Below, piece after piece: positions 25,513 through 34,201 of a stretch of DNA of 64,000 bases (positions are counted from its first letter, which is position 1; each line of letters opens with the position of its first letter). This DNA comes from NP936 sp002726085 (GTDB lineage Bacteria; Acidobacteriota; Vicinamibacteria; Vicinamibacterales; UBA8438), in NCBI GenBank assembly GCA_036012905.1, contig DASCQF010000093.1, forward strand, positions 62,001 to 126,000. Reading direction: 5' to 3'. The position numbers and the translations under genes were made by a program. Under the pieces are notes generated by a model. That model ran no database searches. It had not been told where the DNA came from and saw only the letters and a list, made by a program, of their open reading frames with translations.

Positions 25513-27783
25513 ATGACCCGTCCTTTCTCCGTCCGCGGCGCAGCCGCGACGGTGTTCGTCTGTGTGGTGCTGCTGCTATCGGGGTCCGCCCTGGCGCAAC
25601 AGGGGTCGCTGACCATCGACGCGATCTACGACCCTGACCAGCGTGTGAATTTCAGTGGGCGGACTCCAACGGGGCTCACCTGGCTCAGCGACACTCACTT
25701 CCTCCTGCGCGAGCGGGACCCGGCGCGAATACTCTCGGTCGAGGCGGACACCGGCGACGCCGAGCCGCTGATCGATATCGAGGGGCTTGAGACGGCACTC
25801 GCCGCCGTCCCCGGCATGAGCGACGCCGACGCCCGTCGGGCGGTCCGCTCCGGGCGGTTCGTCTGGAACCGTGATCACACCGCCCTGGTGATGAATATCT
25901 CCAACGACCTCTACTACTACGGCCTGCACGACGGCGAACCATTCGGCGCCGCGCGCGTGCGGCGGCTCACGCGCGACCCGGCGGTCGAGTCGATGCCGTC
26001 GTTCAGCCCGGACGGCAGTCTGGTCGCTTTCGTCCGCGACCACGATCTGGTGGCGGTCGACGTTGATCAGCGGCGCGAGTGGGCGTTGACCAGGGATGGT
26101 GACGCCGACCTGCTGAACGGCGAGCTCGACTGGGTCTATCAGGAAGAGATCTACGGGCGGGGGAACTTCAAGGGCTACTGGTGGAGCCCCGATTCGTCGC
26201 GTCTCGCCTATCTGCAGACCGATGAAAGCCCCGTCAAGGAGTTCACCGTCATCGACCATCTGCCGTATCGACTCGAGGTGGAGACGACCGACTATCCGAA
26301 GGCGGGCGACCTGAACCCGCTCGTCCGGCTCGGTGTCATACCGGCCGTCGGCGGCGAGACGGTGTGGGTCGACCTGGACCACTACACGCCGACCGACATG
26401 CTGGTGGTCAGGGTTGGCTGGTCGCCGGACGGCGACGACGTGATCTTCCAAGTGCAGAACCGCGAGCAGACCTGGCTCGACCTGAACACCGCCGACGCCC
26501 GAACCGGCGACACGACCCGGTTGCTGCAAGAGACGACCCCCGCCTGGGTCGATGTGAGCGGCGACCCGACCTGGCTCGAAGACGGCACGTGGCTCTGGCT
26601 GAGCGAGCGGACCGGCTGGAAGCACCTTTATCATTACGCGGCCGATGGCACCCTGATCACACAGGTCACAGACGGAGAATGGGAGCTGCGAACCCTGCAC
26701 GGCGTCGACGAAGACACCGAGTGGGTGTACTTCTCCGGCACGGAGCGCAGTCCGATCGGCGGCGACGTCTATCGCGTCAAGCTGAATGGCAGCCAGCTGA
26801 GCCGTCTGTCGGATACTCCTGGCACGCACCGCGCCAGCTTCAGCCCCGGTTTCGAGCGCTATCTCGACACCTGGAGCGACATCAACACGCCGCCGCAGGT
26901 CCGTGTGCACGCCGCTGACGGCACAGAGACCAGGTTGGTGGCCGAGAATCGGGTGACGGCGCTGGACGACTACCGGCTGGCAACGCCGGAGTTCCTCGAG
27001 GTGACGGCCCGGGACGGCTTCGTCATGGAAGCGATGATGATCAAGCCGCCCGACTTCGACCCGTCGCGCCGGTATCCGGTGTTCCAGCACACCTACGGTG
27101 GGCCACATTCCCAGCAGGTCCGCAACGTCTGGGGCGGCAGCGCCACCCTGTTCTACCAGGTGCTTGCACAACACGGGGTCATCGTGTGGGTCATGGACAA
27201 CCGGACCGCCAGCGGCAAAGGCGCGGTGTCGACCTGGCCCGTCTACCAGAACTTCGGCGAGCTCGAGCTGCGCGACATCGAAGACGGCGTCGCCTGGCTC
27301 ACCGAGCAGTCCTGGGTCGACCCGGCACGCATCGGCATCGAGGGCTGGAGCTACGGCGGCTACATGACGAGCTACGCGCTGACCCATAGTGACTCGTTCG
27401 CGATGGGGATTGCCGGTGGGACGGTGAGCGACTGGCGCGACTACGACACGATCTACACCGAGCGTTTCATGCGGACGCCGCAGAACAACCCCGACGGCTA
27501 CCGGAAGAGCTCGCCGCGATTCAACGCGGCCGATCTCGAGGGCGCGCTGCTGCTCCTCCACGGCACCATGGACGACAACGTCCATCTGCAGAACACGCTG
27601 CAGTTCGTCTACGAGCTGCAGCAGGCGGGCAAGCAATTCGAGCTGATGCTCTACCCCCGATCGCGCCACGGCATCACCGACCCTGAGCAGAACACGCACC
27701 TACGTCACAAGATGCTCGATTTCATCCTCGAACATCTTCGACCGGCGTGGACAACTCCGACACGACCATCAGCACCGCGGTAG
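25513..27783 (+). CDS. Secreted dipeptidyl peptidase IV (S9B prolyl peptidase)
   Basis: A 756-residue serine peptidase. The ATG at 25513 follows GAGGGAGA and gives a signal peptide ending GSALAQ. Residues 40-490 form the beta-propeller; DWVYQEEIYGRGNFKGYWWS carries the paired Glu that bind the substrate N-terminus in DPP IV. The C-terminal alpha/beta-hydrolase domain has GIEGWSYGGYMTSYAL (nucleophile Ser), LLLHGTMDDNVHLQN (Asp) and YPRSRHGI (His). DPP IV cleaves Xaa-Pro and Xaa-Ala dipeptides. With the divergent M49 gene it suggests extracytoplasmic peptide use. Confidence 0.93.
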   Translation: MTRPFSVRGAAATVFVCVVLLLSGSALAQQGSLTIDAIYDPDQRVNFSGRTPTGLTWLSDTHFLLRERDPARILSVEADTGDAEPLIDIEGLETALAAVPGMSDADARRAVRSGRFVWNRDHTALVMNISNDLYYYGLHDGEPFGAARVRRLTRDPAVESMPSFSPDGSLVAFVRDHDLVAVDVDQRREWALTRDGDADLLNGELDWVYQEEIYGRGNFKGYWWSPDSSRLAYLQTDESPVKEFTVIDHLPYRLEVETTDYPKAGDLNPLVRLGVIPAVGGETVWVDLDHYTPTDMLVVRVGWSPDGDDVIFQVQNREQTWLDLNTADARTGDTTRLLQETTPAWVDVSGDPTWLEDGTWLWLSERTGWKHLYHYAADGTLITQVTDGEWELRTLHGVDEDTEWVYFSGTERSPIGGDVYRVKLNGSQLSRLSDTPGTHRASFSPGFERYLDTWSDINTPPQVRVHAADGTETRLVAENRVTALDDYRLATPEFLEVTARDGFVMEAMMIKPPDFDPSRRYPVFQHTYGGPHSQQVRNVWGGSATLFYQVLAQHGVIVWVMDNRTASGKGAVSTWPVYQNFGELELRDIEDGVAWLTEQSWVDPARIGIEGWSYGGYMTSYALTHSDSFAMGIAGGTVSDWRDYDTIYTERFMRTPQNNPDGYRKSSPRFNAADLEGALLLLHGTMDDNVHLQNTLQFVYELQQAGKQFELMLYPRSRHGITDPEQNTHLRHKMLDFILEHLRPAWTTPTRPSAPR

Positions 27784-27826
27784 CAACGAGTCCGACTTCA
27801 GCCGCGTGGGCGTCCACGCTAGGCCT

Positions 27827-28666
27827 ATGTCTCTTCGCGAATCGTTCGCCCGCGACCAGTCGGTGATCGCGGCGGAGCTCCGGCCACCGCGCGCCGAGCT
27901 CGACGCCGCGGCAGGGATGGACGCCTGGATCGACACCTATCACGCGGTCCGGCGGCTCGCCCGCGACGAGACGTTCGTATTCCTGACCGACAGCGCCGTC
28001 GGGCAGCGGGAGGAGGACAGTCTGCGCCACCTGGGCGCCAACCTTGGCGCACAGACGCCGCGGGACCGAGTGGCGCCGTTTCTCACCACCAAGCACACGC
28101 TGGCGCACTGCCTGACCTACGCCGACCGGGCGAAGGAGCTGGGGTTCGAAGCGCTGGTGGTGCTGGGCGGCGATCGCCACGTCGGCCCGCCGCGGTGTGT
28201 CGAGCACGGCTGGGAGCTGCGAGCCTTGATTCGGGAGCGACAACCGGATCTGCTGCTGGGCGGCTGGGCCAACCCGGCGCAGCAGGCCGAGCAACAGGTC
28301 GAGTATCTGCTGGCACCCGACGCCACCGCCGACTTCTTCCTGACGCAGATCGTGTCGCATCACACGCCGGAGCCGGTGGCCAGCTTCCTGGAAGCATCGC
28401 GTCGGCGGAACCTGTCGATACCAGGGCTGTTCGGCGTATTCTACTACCGTAGCGCGAATCCTCGAACCCTTGCGGCGCTCGGCCGGTTTCTCGACGTCCC
28501 CGCCGAGGCGCTGACGCGCGAGTTCGAGGCCGGCGCGACCGCCGAGGAGGTGTGCGTCCGCACCATCCGCGCACTGCGCGACCTGGGCGCCCGCCACTTC
28601 TACGTCAGCAACCTGCCGGTGGGCCACGCCGCGCAGACCCTGTCGGCCATCATGGGGCGTACCTAG
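27827..28666 (+). CDS. Methylenetetrahydrofolate reductase-like protein
   Basis: A 279-residue protein resembling the MetF/MTHFR TIM barrel, which uses FAD to reduce methylene-THF to methyl-THF. Recognisable parts are SVIAAELRPPRAEL at the N-terminus, TTKHTLAHCLTYADRAKELG FEALVVLGGDRHVGPP near residues 90-125, and TQIVSHHTPEPVASFL, where MTHFRs usually read TQ. Overall similarity is distant. The ATG at 27827 is preferred; an upstream GTG at 27806 is possible. The TAG stop lies inside the edge of a REP-like repeat. It is followed by an aminotransferase, with no clear pathway link. Confidence 0.65.
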   Translation: MSLRESFARDQSVIAAELRPPRAELDAAAGMDAWIDTYHAVRRLARDETFVFLTDSAVGQREEDSLRHLGANLGAQTPRDRVAPFLTTKHTLAHCLTYADRAKELGFEALVVLGGDRHVGPPRCVEHGWELRALIRERQPDLLLGGWANPAQQAEQQVEYLLAPDATADFFLTQIVSHHTPEPVASFLEASRRRNLSIPGLFGVFYYRSANPRTLAALGRFLDVPAEALTREFEAGATAEEVCVRTIRALRDLGARHFYVSNLPVGHAAQTLSAIMGRT

Positions 28667-28763
28667 ACGGGGCTGCGCCCCGAACCCCCCGCGGCCGCTC
28701 GCGGGGCCCCATCGCCCCACTCCTCGGCCGCGGGGGCGCGCATGTGCGCGCCCTGGCGCCTGG
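28664..28763. repeat. GC-rich palindromic REP-like repeat, copy C (inverted)
   Basis: In the reverse direction this stretch reads GGCGCGCACATGCGCGCC (28752-28735), then GGAGTGGGGC, GCGGCCGCGGGGGG, and CGGGGCGCAGCCCCGTCTA. That is the same order as copies at 7636-7840 and 16808-16960. The repeat starts exactly at the TAG stop of the MTHFR-like gene, so it supplies that stop codon and may act as its terminator. Confidence 0.75.
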
Positions 28764-28803
28764 CTCCTACGTCCCGTCTTCCTGTAGAGTCGGATTGCTC
28801 GCC

Positions 28804-29988
28804 ATGGCGAACCCCCTCGACGCCGTTCCGCTGTCCGGCATCTTCAAGATCCGGGACCTGATGTACGACGTCGAGCGGCCGTTTCGGCTCGACCACGGCG
28901 ACATCAGCTTCGAGACGCCAGCGCCTGTCCGCGAGGCAATGAAACAGGCGCTCGATGCCGGCCACACCCACTACGTCCAGACGGGCGGGTTACCACGCCT
29001 GCGAGAGCTGCTGGCCGAAAAGCTCAGATCGCGCAATGCGATTCCGGTCGGCGACCCGGACGAGGTACTCGTGACCGCCGGTGGCATGCATGGCCTCTAC
29101 CTGACCTGTCGGGCGGCGCTCGACCGGGGTGACGAGGTTCTCGTGCCGGACCCCGCCTGGGGACCAACGCTCGGTCACATCCTTGCGGTCGGGGCGACTC
29201 CGGTCCCCTGTCCGCTGCGACCCGCGCTCAGGTGGGGCTATGACCCCGAAGCGCTGCGAGCATCCGTGACGCCGCGCACACGGGCGATCCTGGTGAACAC
29301 GCCGCACAACCCGACTGGCGGCGTGCTGAGCCGATCCGATCTCGAGGCGATCGCCAGGCTGGCGCGCGAACGAGACCTCCTGGTCATCTCGGACGAACCC
29401 TACGAGGACATCGTCTACGATGACGCCCCGCATGTGAGCCTGGCGGCGCTACCGGAGATGTACGAACGCACGGTGTCGGTCTACACATTCAGCAAGTCGC
29501 ACGTGATGACCGGGTTGCGGCTGGGCTACGTCGCGCTCAAGAACGAGGCGCTGCGTGCCCGCGTGCTGAAGCTGATCTCGCTGACAGCCAGCAACGTCTC
29601 GTCCGTCATTCAGTACGGCGGAATCGGCGCCCTGGAGGCCGACCAGCACTGGGTCGCGGACAACCGGACAGAGCTCCAGACCAGACGCGACCGGTTCTAC
29701 GCCGGTGTGGCCGACCTCAAACCGACGTTGACCGGCTCTCCGCCGGCGGGCGGCTTCTTCGCTTTCCTGCGGATCGACTCCGACTGGGAGCCTGCAGGCG
29801 GACTCGCCACCGGTCAGTCGCAATCATGGGCGATGGCCGAGCACCTGATCGCGCACGCACGGGTGGGCACCATTCCCGGAGTCGACTTTGGCGCCGTGGG
29901 CGAGGGCTACATCCGATGTTGCTTCGCCCGGGAACCGGACGAGCTCGACGGCGCGCTCGCTGCGATGTGTGAGGCGCTTGCGGGATAA
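28804..29988 (+). CDS. Pyridoxal-phosphate aminotransferase, class I/II
   Basis: A 394-residue fold-type I aminotransferase. It has HYVQTGGLPRLRELLAEKLR, the NTPHNPTGGVLS motif, VISDEPYEDIVYDD with the PLP-binding Asp, and the Schiff-base lysine in YTFSKSHVMTGLRLGYVAL. The C-terminal PPAGGFFAFLRI and GYIRCCFAR (substrate-carboxylate Arg) complete it. The closest feel is to aspartate/alanine-type aminotransferases of subgroup I-gamma or I-beta; the amino acid substrate cannot be named. It is preceded by a REP-like repeat and so is probably transcribed on its own. Confidence 0.88.
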   Translation: MANPLDAVPLSGIFKIRDLMYDVERPFRLDHGDISFETPAPVREAMKQALDAGHTHYVQTGGLPRLRELLAEKLRSRNAIPVGDPDEVLVTAGGMHGLYLTCRAALDRGDEVLVPDPAWGPTLGHILAVGATPVPCPLRPALRWGYDPEALRASVTPRTRAILVNTPHNPTGGVLSRSDLEAIARLARERDLLVISDEPYEDIVYDDAPHVSLAALPEMYERTVSVYTFSKSHVMTGLRLGYVALKNEALRARVLKLISLTASNVSSVIQYGGIGALEADQHWVADNRTELQTRRDRFYAGVADLKPTLTGSPPAGGFFAFLRIDSDWEPAGGLATGQSQSWAMAEHLIAHARVGTIPGVDFGAVGEGYIRCCFAREPDELDGALAAMCEALAG

Positions 29989-30269
29989 TCAGACCCAGGC
30001 ACCGAGCGTCACGCCAGCTCTCTGTAGGCCCGGCCACAGTTCCTTCTGTGTTCTGGGTCGCTGATCGGCCGTGTGACACCGACGTCTGGCGATCCTTCAA
30101 AGCCCACATCGACGCGATGTGTCGCACGGTGCGCCATCTCCCCACCCGACAACCGGGTTCCCCTTCGATTCGGGCATCTGAGGACCACGGCCCACTTGTC
30201 GGGAACCGGCACAGCTCCGGCTATCATAAGGACGCTGAAGCAGTCGGACGACGTTCTCGGAACATAGGT

Positions 30270-31574
30270 ATGCCCCCACACGCGAGCCGTCTCATGCGCC
30301 GAGGTTGTGTTCACCCGTGGCTACTGGCTACCTTCGTCGTCGGTCTGGTCGTCAGCGCGGGTATCACGGCGTGGCTGGGCGAGGCACGCGCCCGCACCGA
30401 GCGTGAGATCTTCGACGAAGCCTACGCGGTCGCCGAACGACGCACTATCGAGATCGCCCGACGCATCGACGACCGGCTCCGGGACGCCCGACGGGTCGCC
30501 GCATCGATCGCCGACGAGCTGAGCGACGGAACGCTGACTCCGGCCGATGTCGACGCGCGGTTGGCGCAGGTGATGACCGACGACCCGACGCTGTTCAGCG
30601 TCGGCGTCGCCTACGAGCCAGCGGCCGGTCTCGTCGGCCCCGGTCTGTATGCGCCACGCATGGTCCGCGACCAGGACATCGTCCACGCGCGACAGCTCGG
30701 CTTCGACTACACCGCCTTTGAACACCGCTGGTACGGCGAGCCGATGCTCAAGGGCGCCCAGTGGAACGAACCCTACCTCGACCCGACCGAAGACACGGTC
30801 GTGGTCGGGTTCGGCGCGCCGTTTCGCCCGGCCGGGTCGACCGATGATGCGCGACCGGTCGGGCTCGTGCTGGCAAGCTACTCCGCCGACGAGATCCGGC
30901 GCGAGATCAGCGAGATCGGTCTGGGCGGCGGCGGATACCCGTTTCTGATCTCGCCCGAGGGACGGTTCATCGTTCATCCGATCGACGACTACATGCGCGC
31001 CGGCCAGACGGTGTTCGAGCTGGCCTGGGAGCAGGACGACACCGTGCTGCACGCTACGGCGATCCGCGCCATTGGTGGCGAGAACGGCTATGTCGACCAC
31101 ATTGACAGCGTGACCGGACAGGTCTCACGCATCCTGTACCAACGCATCGCCGAGGCTGGCTGGTCGCTGGGCGTGGTGTTCTTCACAGCGGACCTCGGCA
31201 ACGATGACGCCCGCCGTCACCGGCTGCTCTCTCGCGCTGGCGAGCGCTATCGGCACCATCTGGTTCATCGCCGGAGAGCACCAGGCGGTCGAGGCGCCCG
31301 GCACGGTCGAGGTCATCGATCACTCCAGTCTCAGCCAGTTCGTCGCGGCGTACTCCGCGCGGTCGGAGGAGCTGAGCATGGAGGCGCCCGTCTTCATCCC
31401 CACGGGCGTGTTCGTGCAGTCGATCGAGTTCACCTCCAGCACGAACGTGGAGGTGACCGGGTATCTCTGGCAGCGATACCATCGCGGGCGGGACCGGGAT
31501 CTGAACCGGGGGTTCGTCCTCCCGGAGGCGATCGAGGCAACGGTCAACGAGGTCTACAGATACGACACGGGTGA
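30270..31574 (+). CDS. Membrane dCache sensor domain; frame runs off after about 31226
   Basis: From the ATG at 30270 the protein has a basic N-terminus (SRLMRRGCVHPW), a membrane helix (LLATFVVGLVVSAGITAWLG) and a periplasmic dCache-type sensor at about residues 40-310: RTIEIARRIDDRLRDARRVA, DPTLFSVGVAYEPAAG, YWxE-like RWYGEPMLKGAQWNEPYLD, FGAPFRPAG, FLISPEGRFIVHP, and the closing GWSLGVVFF. After DLGNDD the frame turns into Arg/Gly-rich text until 31574, which is not credible protein. The sensible continuation, RLLS then LALASAIGTIWFIAG, lies in the frame of the next gene and would be restored by two bases in the CTCTCT tract at 31227-31232. So this is probably the N-terminal part of a sensor-channel fusion. 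Cache domains bind small molecules such as amino acids and organic acids. Confidence 0.75.
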   Translation: MPPHASRLMRRGCVHPWLLATFVVGLVVSAGITAWLGEARARTEREIFDEAYAVAERRTIEIARRIDDRLRDARRVAASIADELSDGTLTPADVDARLAQVMTDDPTLFSVGVAYEPAAGLVGPGLYAPRMVRDQDIVHARQLGFDYTAFEHRWYGEPMLKGAQWNEPYLDPTEDTVVVGFGAPFRPAGSTDDARPVGLVLASYSADEIRREISEIGLGGGGYPFLISPEGRFIVHPIDDYMRAGQTVFELAWEQDDTVLHATAIRAIGGENGYVDHIDSVTGQVSRILYQRIAEAGWSLGVVFFTADLGNDDARRHRLLSRAGERYRHHLVHRRRAPGGRGARHGRGHRSLQSQPVRRGVLRAVGGAEHGGARLHPHGRVRAVDRVHLQHERGGDRVSLAAIPSRAGPGSEPGVRPPGGDRGNGQRGLQIRHG

Positions 31575-32304
31575 GTTCGAGAGCATCGGGTGGTACTTCG
31601 TCGCCACCCTCCGGCAGAACTTCGGCTACGAGCAGTATCCGTTCGACAGCCAGGAGGTCTGGCTACGGTTCTGGCACACCGACTTCGCCCGCAACGTTGT
31701 CCTGGTGCCTGACCTCGACGCCTACGACATCACGAACCCGGGCACGTTGCCTGGCGTCGAGCGCGACTTCGTGTTGCCCGGTTGGTCGATCGCGGCGAGC
31801 GGCTTCGACTACCGGTCCAAGAACTACAACGCCAACTTCGGCATCGACGACTATGTCGGGCAAAACGCGTTCCCGGAGCTACATTTCAGCATCCATCTCC
31901 AGCGCCAGTTCCTGAGCCCGTTCGTCTCGAAGTTCATCCCGCTGTTCGTCGTGGCCGCCATGCTGTTCGCGTTGCTGCTGATCAGCTCGAAGCACGAGCA
32001 CCGTTCGGACTGGTTCGGGTTCAAGGCGATGGACGTCGTGCTCGGCTGCGCCGCCCTATTTTTCGTGCTGATCTTCGACCACGCGGCGCTCCGCGAGGAG
32101 CTCGGCTCGCCGACCGTCATGTATCTGGAGAACCTCTATTTCGGTCTCTATCTGGCGATCCTGTTCGTGACGATGAACGCGATCATGTTCGCCACCACCG
32201 GATGGCGACTGATACAGTTTCGTGACAACCTGTTGCCGAAACTACTTTTCTGGCCGCTGTACGTGACGGGGCTTTTCGTGGGCACCATGGTGGCGTTCTA
32301 TTGA
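31204..32304 (+). CDS. Pentameric ligand-gated ion channel (pLGIC, Pro-loop receptor) homologue
   Basis: A 366-residue frame with the pLGIC plan seen in GLIC and ELIC. A helix lies at residues 8-24. The extracellular beta domain runs about 62-238: IPTGVFVQSIEF, VEVTGYLWQRY, the Pro-loop YPFDSQEVWLRF at 145-156 (GLIC has YPFDSQTLHIYL), FVLPGWSIAASGFDY, and HFSIHLQRQFLSPFVSKFIP leading into M1. Helices M1 (240-262, with the conserved Pro in FIPLF), M2 (about 272-292), M3 (305-330) and M4 (345-366) follow; the M2-M3 link reads ELGSPTVMYLEN. No Cys-loop cysteines, as in prokaryotic members. Alone, the first helix could be a signal anchor placing the beta domain outside. If fused to the Cache region, that helix would be the second Cache helix and topology becomes unclear. 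Assignment rests on visual alignment. Confidence 0.8.
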   Translation: MTPAVTGCSLALASAIGTIWFIAGEHQAVEAPGTVEVIDHSSLSQFVAAYSARSEELSMEAPVFIPTGVFVQSIEFTSSTNVEVTGYLWQRYHRGRDRDLNRGFVLPEAIEATVNEVYRYDTGEFESIGWYFVATLRQNFGYEQYPFDSQEVWLRFWHTDFARNVVLVPDLDAYDITNPGTLPGVERDFVLPGWSIAASGFDYRSKNYNANFGIDDYVGQNAFPELHFSIHLQRQFLSPFVSKFIPLFVVAAMLFALLLISSKHEHRSDWFGFKAMDVVLGCAALFFVLIFDHAALREELGSPTVMYLENLYFGLYLAILFVTMNAIMFATTGWRLIQFRDNLLPKLLFWPLYVTGLFVGTMVAFY

Positions 32305-32333
32305 CACACGCTTACCCCCGGCCCAGCATCCCG

Positions 32334-33635
32334 ATGACCTGGCGCTCATCGCCCACGGCTCCTCCCCGCACGCCGATCCGGCGGCGTGCGGCCGTCGTCC
32401 CAGTGTGTGCGCACGCGGCCGCCTTCACGCTGTCGGCCGCGTGCGGCCTGGGCGACGACGACCCGATCCGCGTCGGGGTGCTGCACTCGATGTCGGGCAC
32501 GATGGCGGCCAGCGAGCGAGCAGTGGCCGACGCCACACGACTCGCGCTCGACGAACTGAACGCGGCCGGGGGGCTCCTGGACCGCCCGATCGAGATCGTG
32601 GTCGCCGACGGCCGGTCCGACCCGGCGACGTTCGCCGCCGAAGCCGAACGGCTGATCACGACCGAAGGCGTCAGCGTCGTGTTCGGCTGCTGGACGTCCG
32701 CCTCCAGACGAAGCGTGCGCCCGGTGTTCGAAGCGCATGACCATCTTCTCTTCTACCCGCTCCAGTACGAGGGCGTGGAGCAGTCGCCGAACATCGTCTA
32801 TCTGGGCGCCGCACCCAACCAGCAGATCCTGCCGGCGCTCGAGTGGGCGCTCCGGAACGGTCGTGAACGGATCTTCCTGGTGGGGTCCGATTATGTCTTT
32901 CCCCACACGGCCAACGCCATCATTCGCGACCAGGTCGCGGCGTGGCGGGGGGAGATCGTCGGCGAGGAGTATGTGCTGCTGGGCTCGGTCGACCTCGACG
33001 CTGTCGTCGAGCGGATCGCCAACACGAGCCCGGACATCATTCTCAACACCATCAACGGCCGCGACACGAACATCGCTTTCTTCAACGCGCTGCGGGAGCG
33101 GGGCATCATGAGTGACGCGGTGCCGGCGCTGTCGTTCAGCGTCTCAGAGATCGAGCTGACCGGCGCGCCGGATACGCTGGCGGGCGACTATGTCATGTGG
33201 CACTATTTCCAGAGCCTGGACACACCGCTGAACCACGACTTCGTCTCCCGCTTCAAGACCGTTTACGGGCAGGAGCGTTCGGTAGGTGACCCGATGGCTG
33301 CGGCCTACGTAGGGGTGCGCCTCTGGGCCCGGGCCGTCGAGGCCGCCGGCAGCATCGACCCGGTCCGGGTCAGAGCGAGTGTCCTGGGTCAGAGCATCAA
33401 CGGCCCGGGCGGGATGACGCACGTCGACGTCCGCAGCCAGCACACGTGGAAGACGGTACGGCTTGGCCAGATCGGCACCGACGGCCAGATCGTCGAGCGC
33501 TGGAGCTCGGAGATCCCGATTCAACGGGAGCCTTACCCCTCGTCGCGTCCACGGGACGCGTGGGATCAGTTTCTCTCTGACCTCCAGCGCGGCTGGAATG
33601 GTGGCTGGGAGAACCCGGGAACCACCCGGCCCTGA
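32334..33635 (+). CDS. UrtA-type urea/amide substrate-binding protein without ABC partners
   Basis: A 433-residue periplasmic-binding protein of the UrtA/FmdD group (PBP type I fold). Diagnostic text includes IRVGVLHSMSGTMAASERAV, VVFGCWTSASRRSVRPVF, LLFYPLQYEGVEQSPNIVYL, GAAPNQQILPAL, GSDYVFPHTAN, LNTINGRDTNIAFF and HTWKTVRLGQI. The N-terminus has a basic region, a hydrophobic stretch and a possible lipobox (LSAACG), so it may be a lipoprotein. UrtA normally feeds UrtBCDE; none of those genes is here. Instead it starts 29 bases after the pLGIC stop, or at an overlapping TTG at 32301, which points to ligand presentation to the channel or Cache sensor. The ligand (urea, short amide or another small molecule) is not proven. 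Confidence 0.88.
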   Translation: MTWRSSPTAPPRTPIRRRAAVVPVCAHAAAFTLSAACGLGDDDPIRVGVLHSMSGTMAASERAVADATRLALDELNAAGGLLDRPIEIVVADGRSDPATFAAEAERLITTEGVSVVFGCWTSASRRSVRPVFEAHDHLLFYPLQYEGVEQSPNIVYLGAAPNQQILPALEWALRNGRERIFLVGSDYVFPHTANAIIRDQVAAWRGEIVGEEYVLLGSVDLDAVVERIANTSPDIILNTINGRDTNIAFFNALRERGIMSDAVPALSFSVSEIELTGAPDTLAGDYVMWHYFQSLDTPLNHDFVSRFKTVYGQERSVGDPMAAAYVGVRLWARAVEAAGSIDPVRVRASVLGQSINGPGGMTHVDVRSQHTWKTVRLGQIGTDGQIVERWSSEIPIQREPYPSSRPRDAWDQFLSDLQRGWNGGWENPGTTRP

Positions 33636-33750
33636 TCGACCTTGCGGACCATAACCACCACGTTGACAAGTGTGCGACGATCTTGCAGACTCCCGGCACG
33701 TGTCGCAGACCGCCATCCGCGCTTCTCTTCGTCCCACCAAGGTGCGCGCC

Positions 33751-34173
33751 ATGGAGTGCGTCCGCTTCTACTGTGCGGTGACCGCCGGCGCCGCGGTGGT
33801 GCCGGCCTGGTGGATCAGCAGCCCGACGGTCGCGGCGGTGCAGCTGAAGATGCTGGCAGAGCTATCGCAGCTCTACCGGGTCGACTTCGCGCAGGACGTG
33901 ACTCGACCGATCCTGGCGTCGCTGTCTGGCGGTGGTCTGAGCATGCTGCTGTCAAGACACCCGGCGAGCCTCGTGCTGAAGAGCTGGGTGGTCACGATTC
34001 CGGTCATCGGCGTGCCGCTTCGTTTTGGCGCGGGACCGGCCATCCTGGCTGGCTACACGTATCTGCTCGGTCGGGCGTTCACCCAGCACTACGACACCGG
34101 CGGCACCTATTTGAGCTTCGACTACAAGCGGTTCGTCACCGGCATGTTCGAATCGGTCCGGACCGCTGCCTGA
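33751..34173 (+). CDS. DUF697 family protein (short, degenerate N-terminus)
   Basis: A roughly 140-residue protein similar in plan to the DUF697 protein at 39031-39483: both have two hydrophobic stretches, the LLG/SGGG turn, and end with a YLLGRAFTQHYDTGGTYLSF / YAIGKVFIQHFESGGTFLDF signature. DUF697 is a membrane-associated domain often joined to Era-like GTPases; alone its role is unknown. The start is uncertain: ATG 33751 has AAGG upstream, while GTG codons at 33703 and 33670 extend the frame. It lies between the UrtA-like gene and parA. Compared with its paralogue, the beginning is divergent. Confidence 0.65.
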   Translation: MECVRFYCAVTAGAAVVPAWWISSPTVAAVQLKMLAELSQLYRVDFAQDVTRPILASLSGGGLSMLLSRHPASLVLKSWVVTIPVIGVPLRFGAGPAILAGYTYLLGRAFTQHYDTGGTYLSFDYKRFVTGMFESVRTAA

Positions 34174-34201
34174 ACGACGTCTCTGATCGCCGCGGAGCGA
34201 G

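Noticed and set aside
31233..31574. Arg/Gly-rich C-terminal tail of the Cache protein
   Set aside because: It is the out-of-frame reading of the channel gene and shows no domain character.
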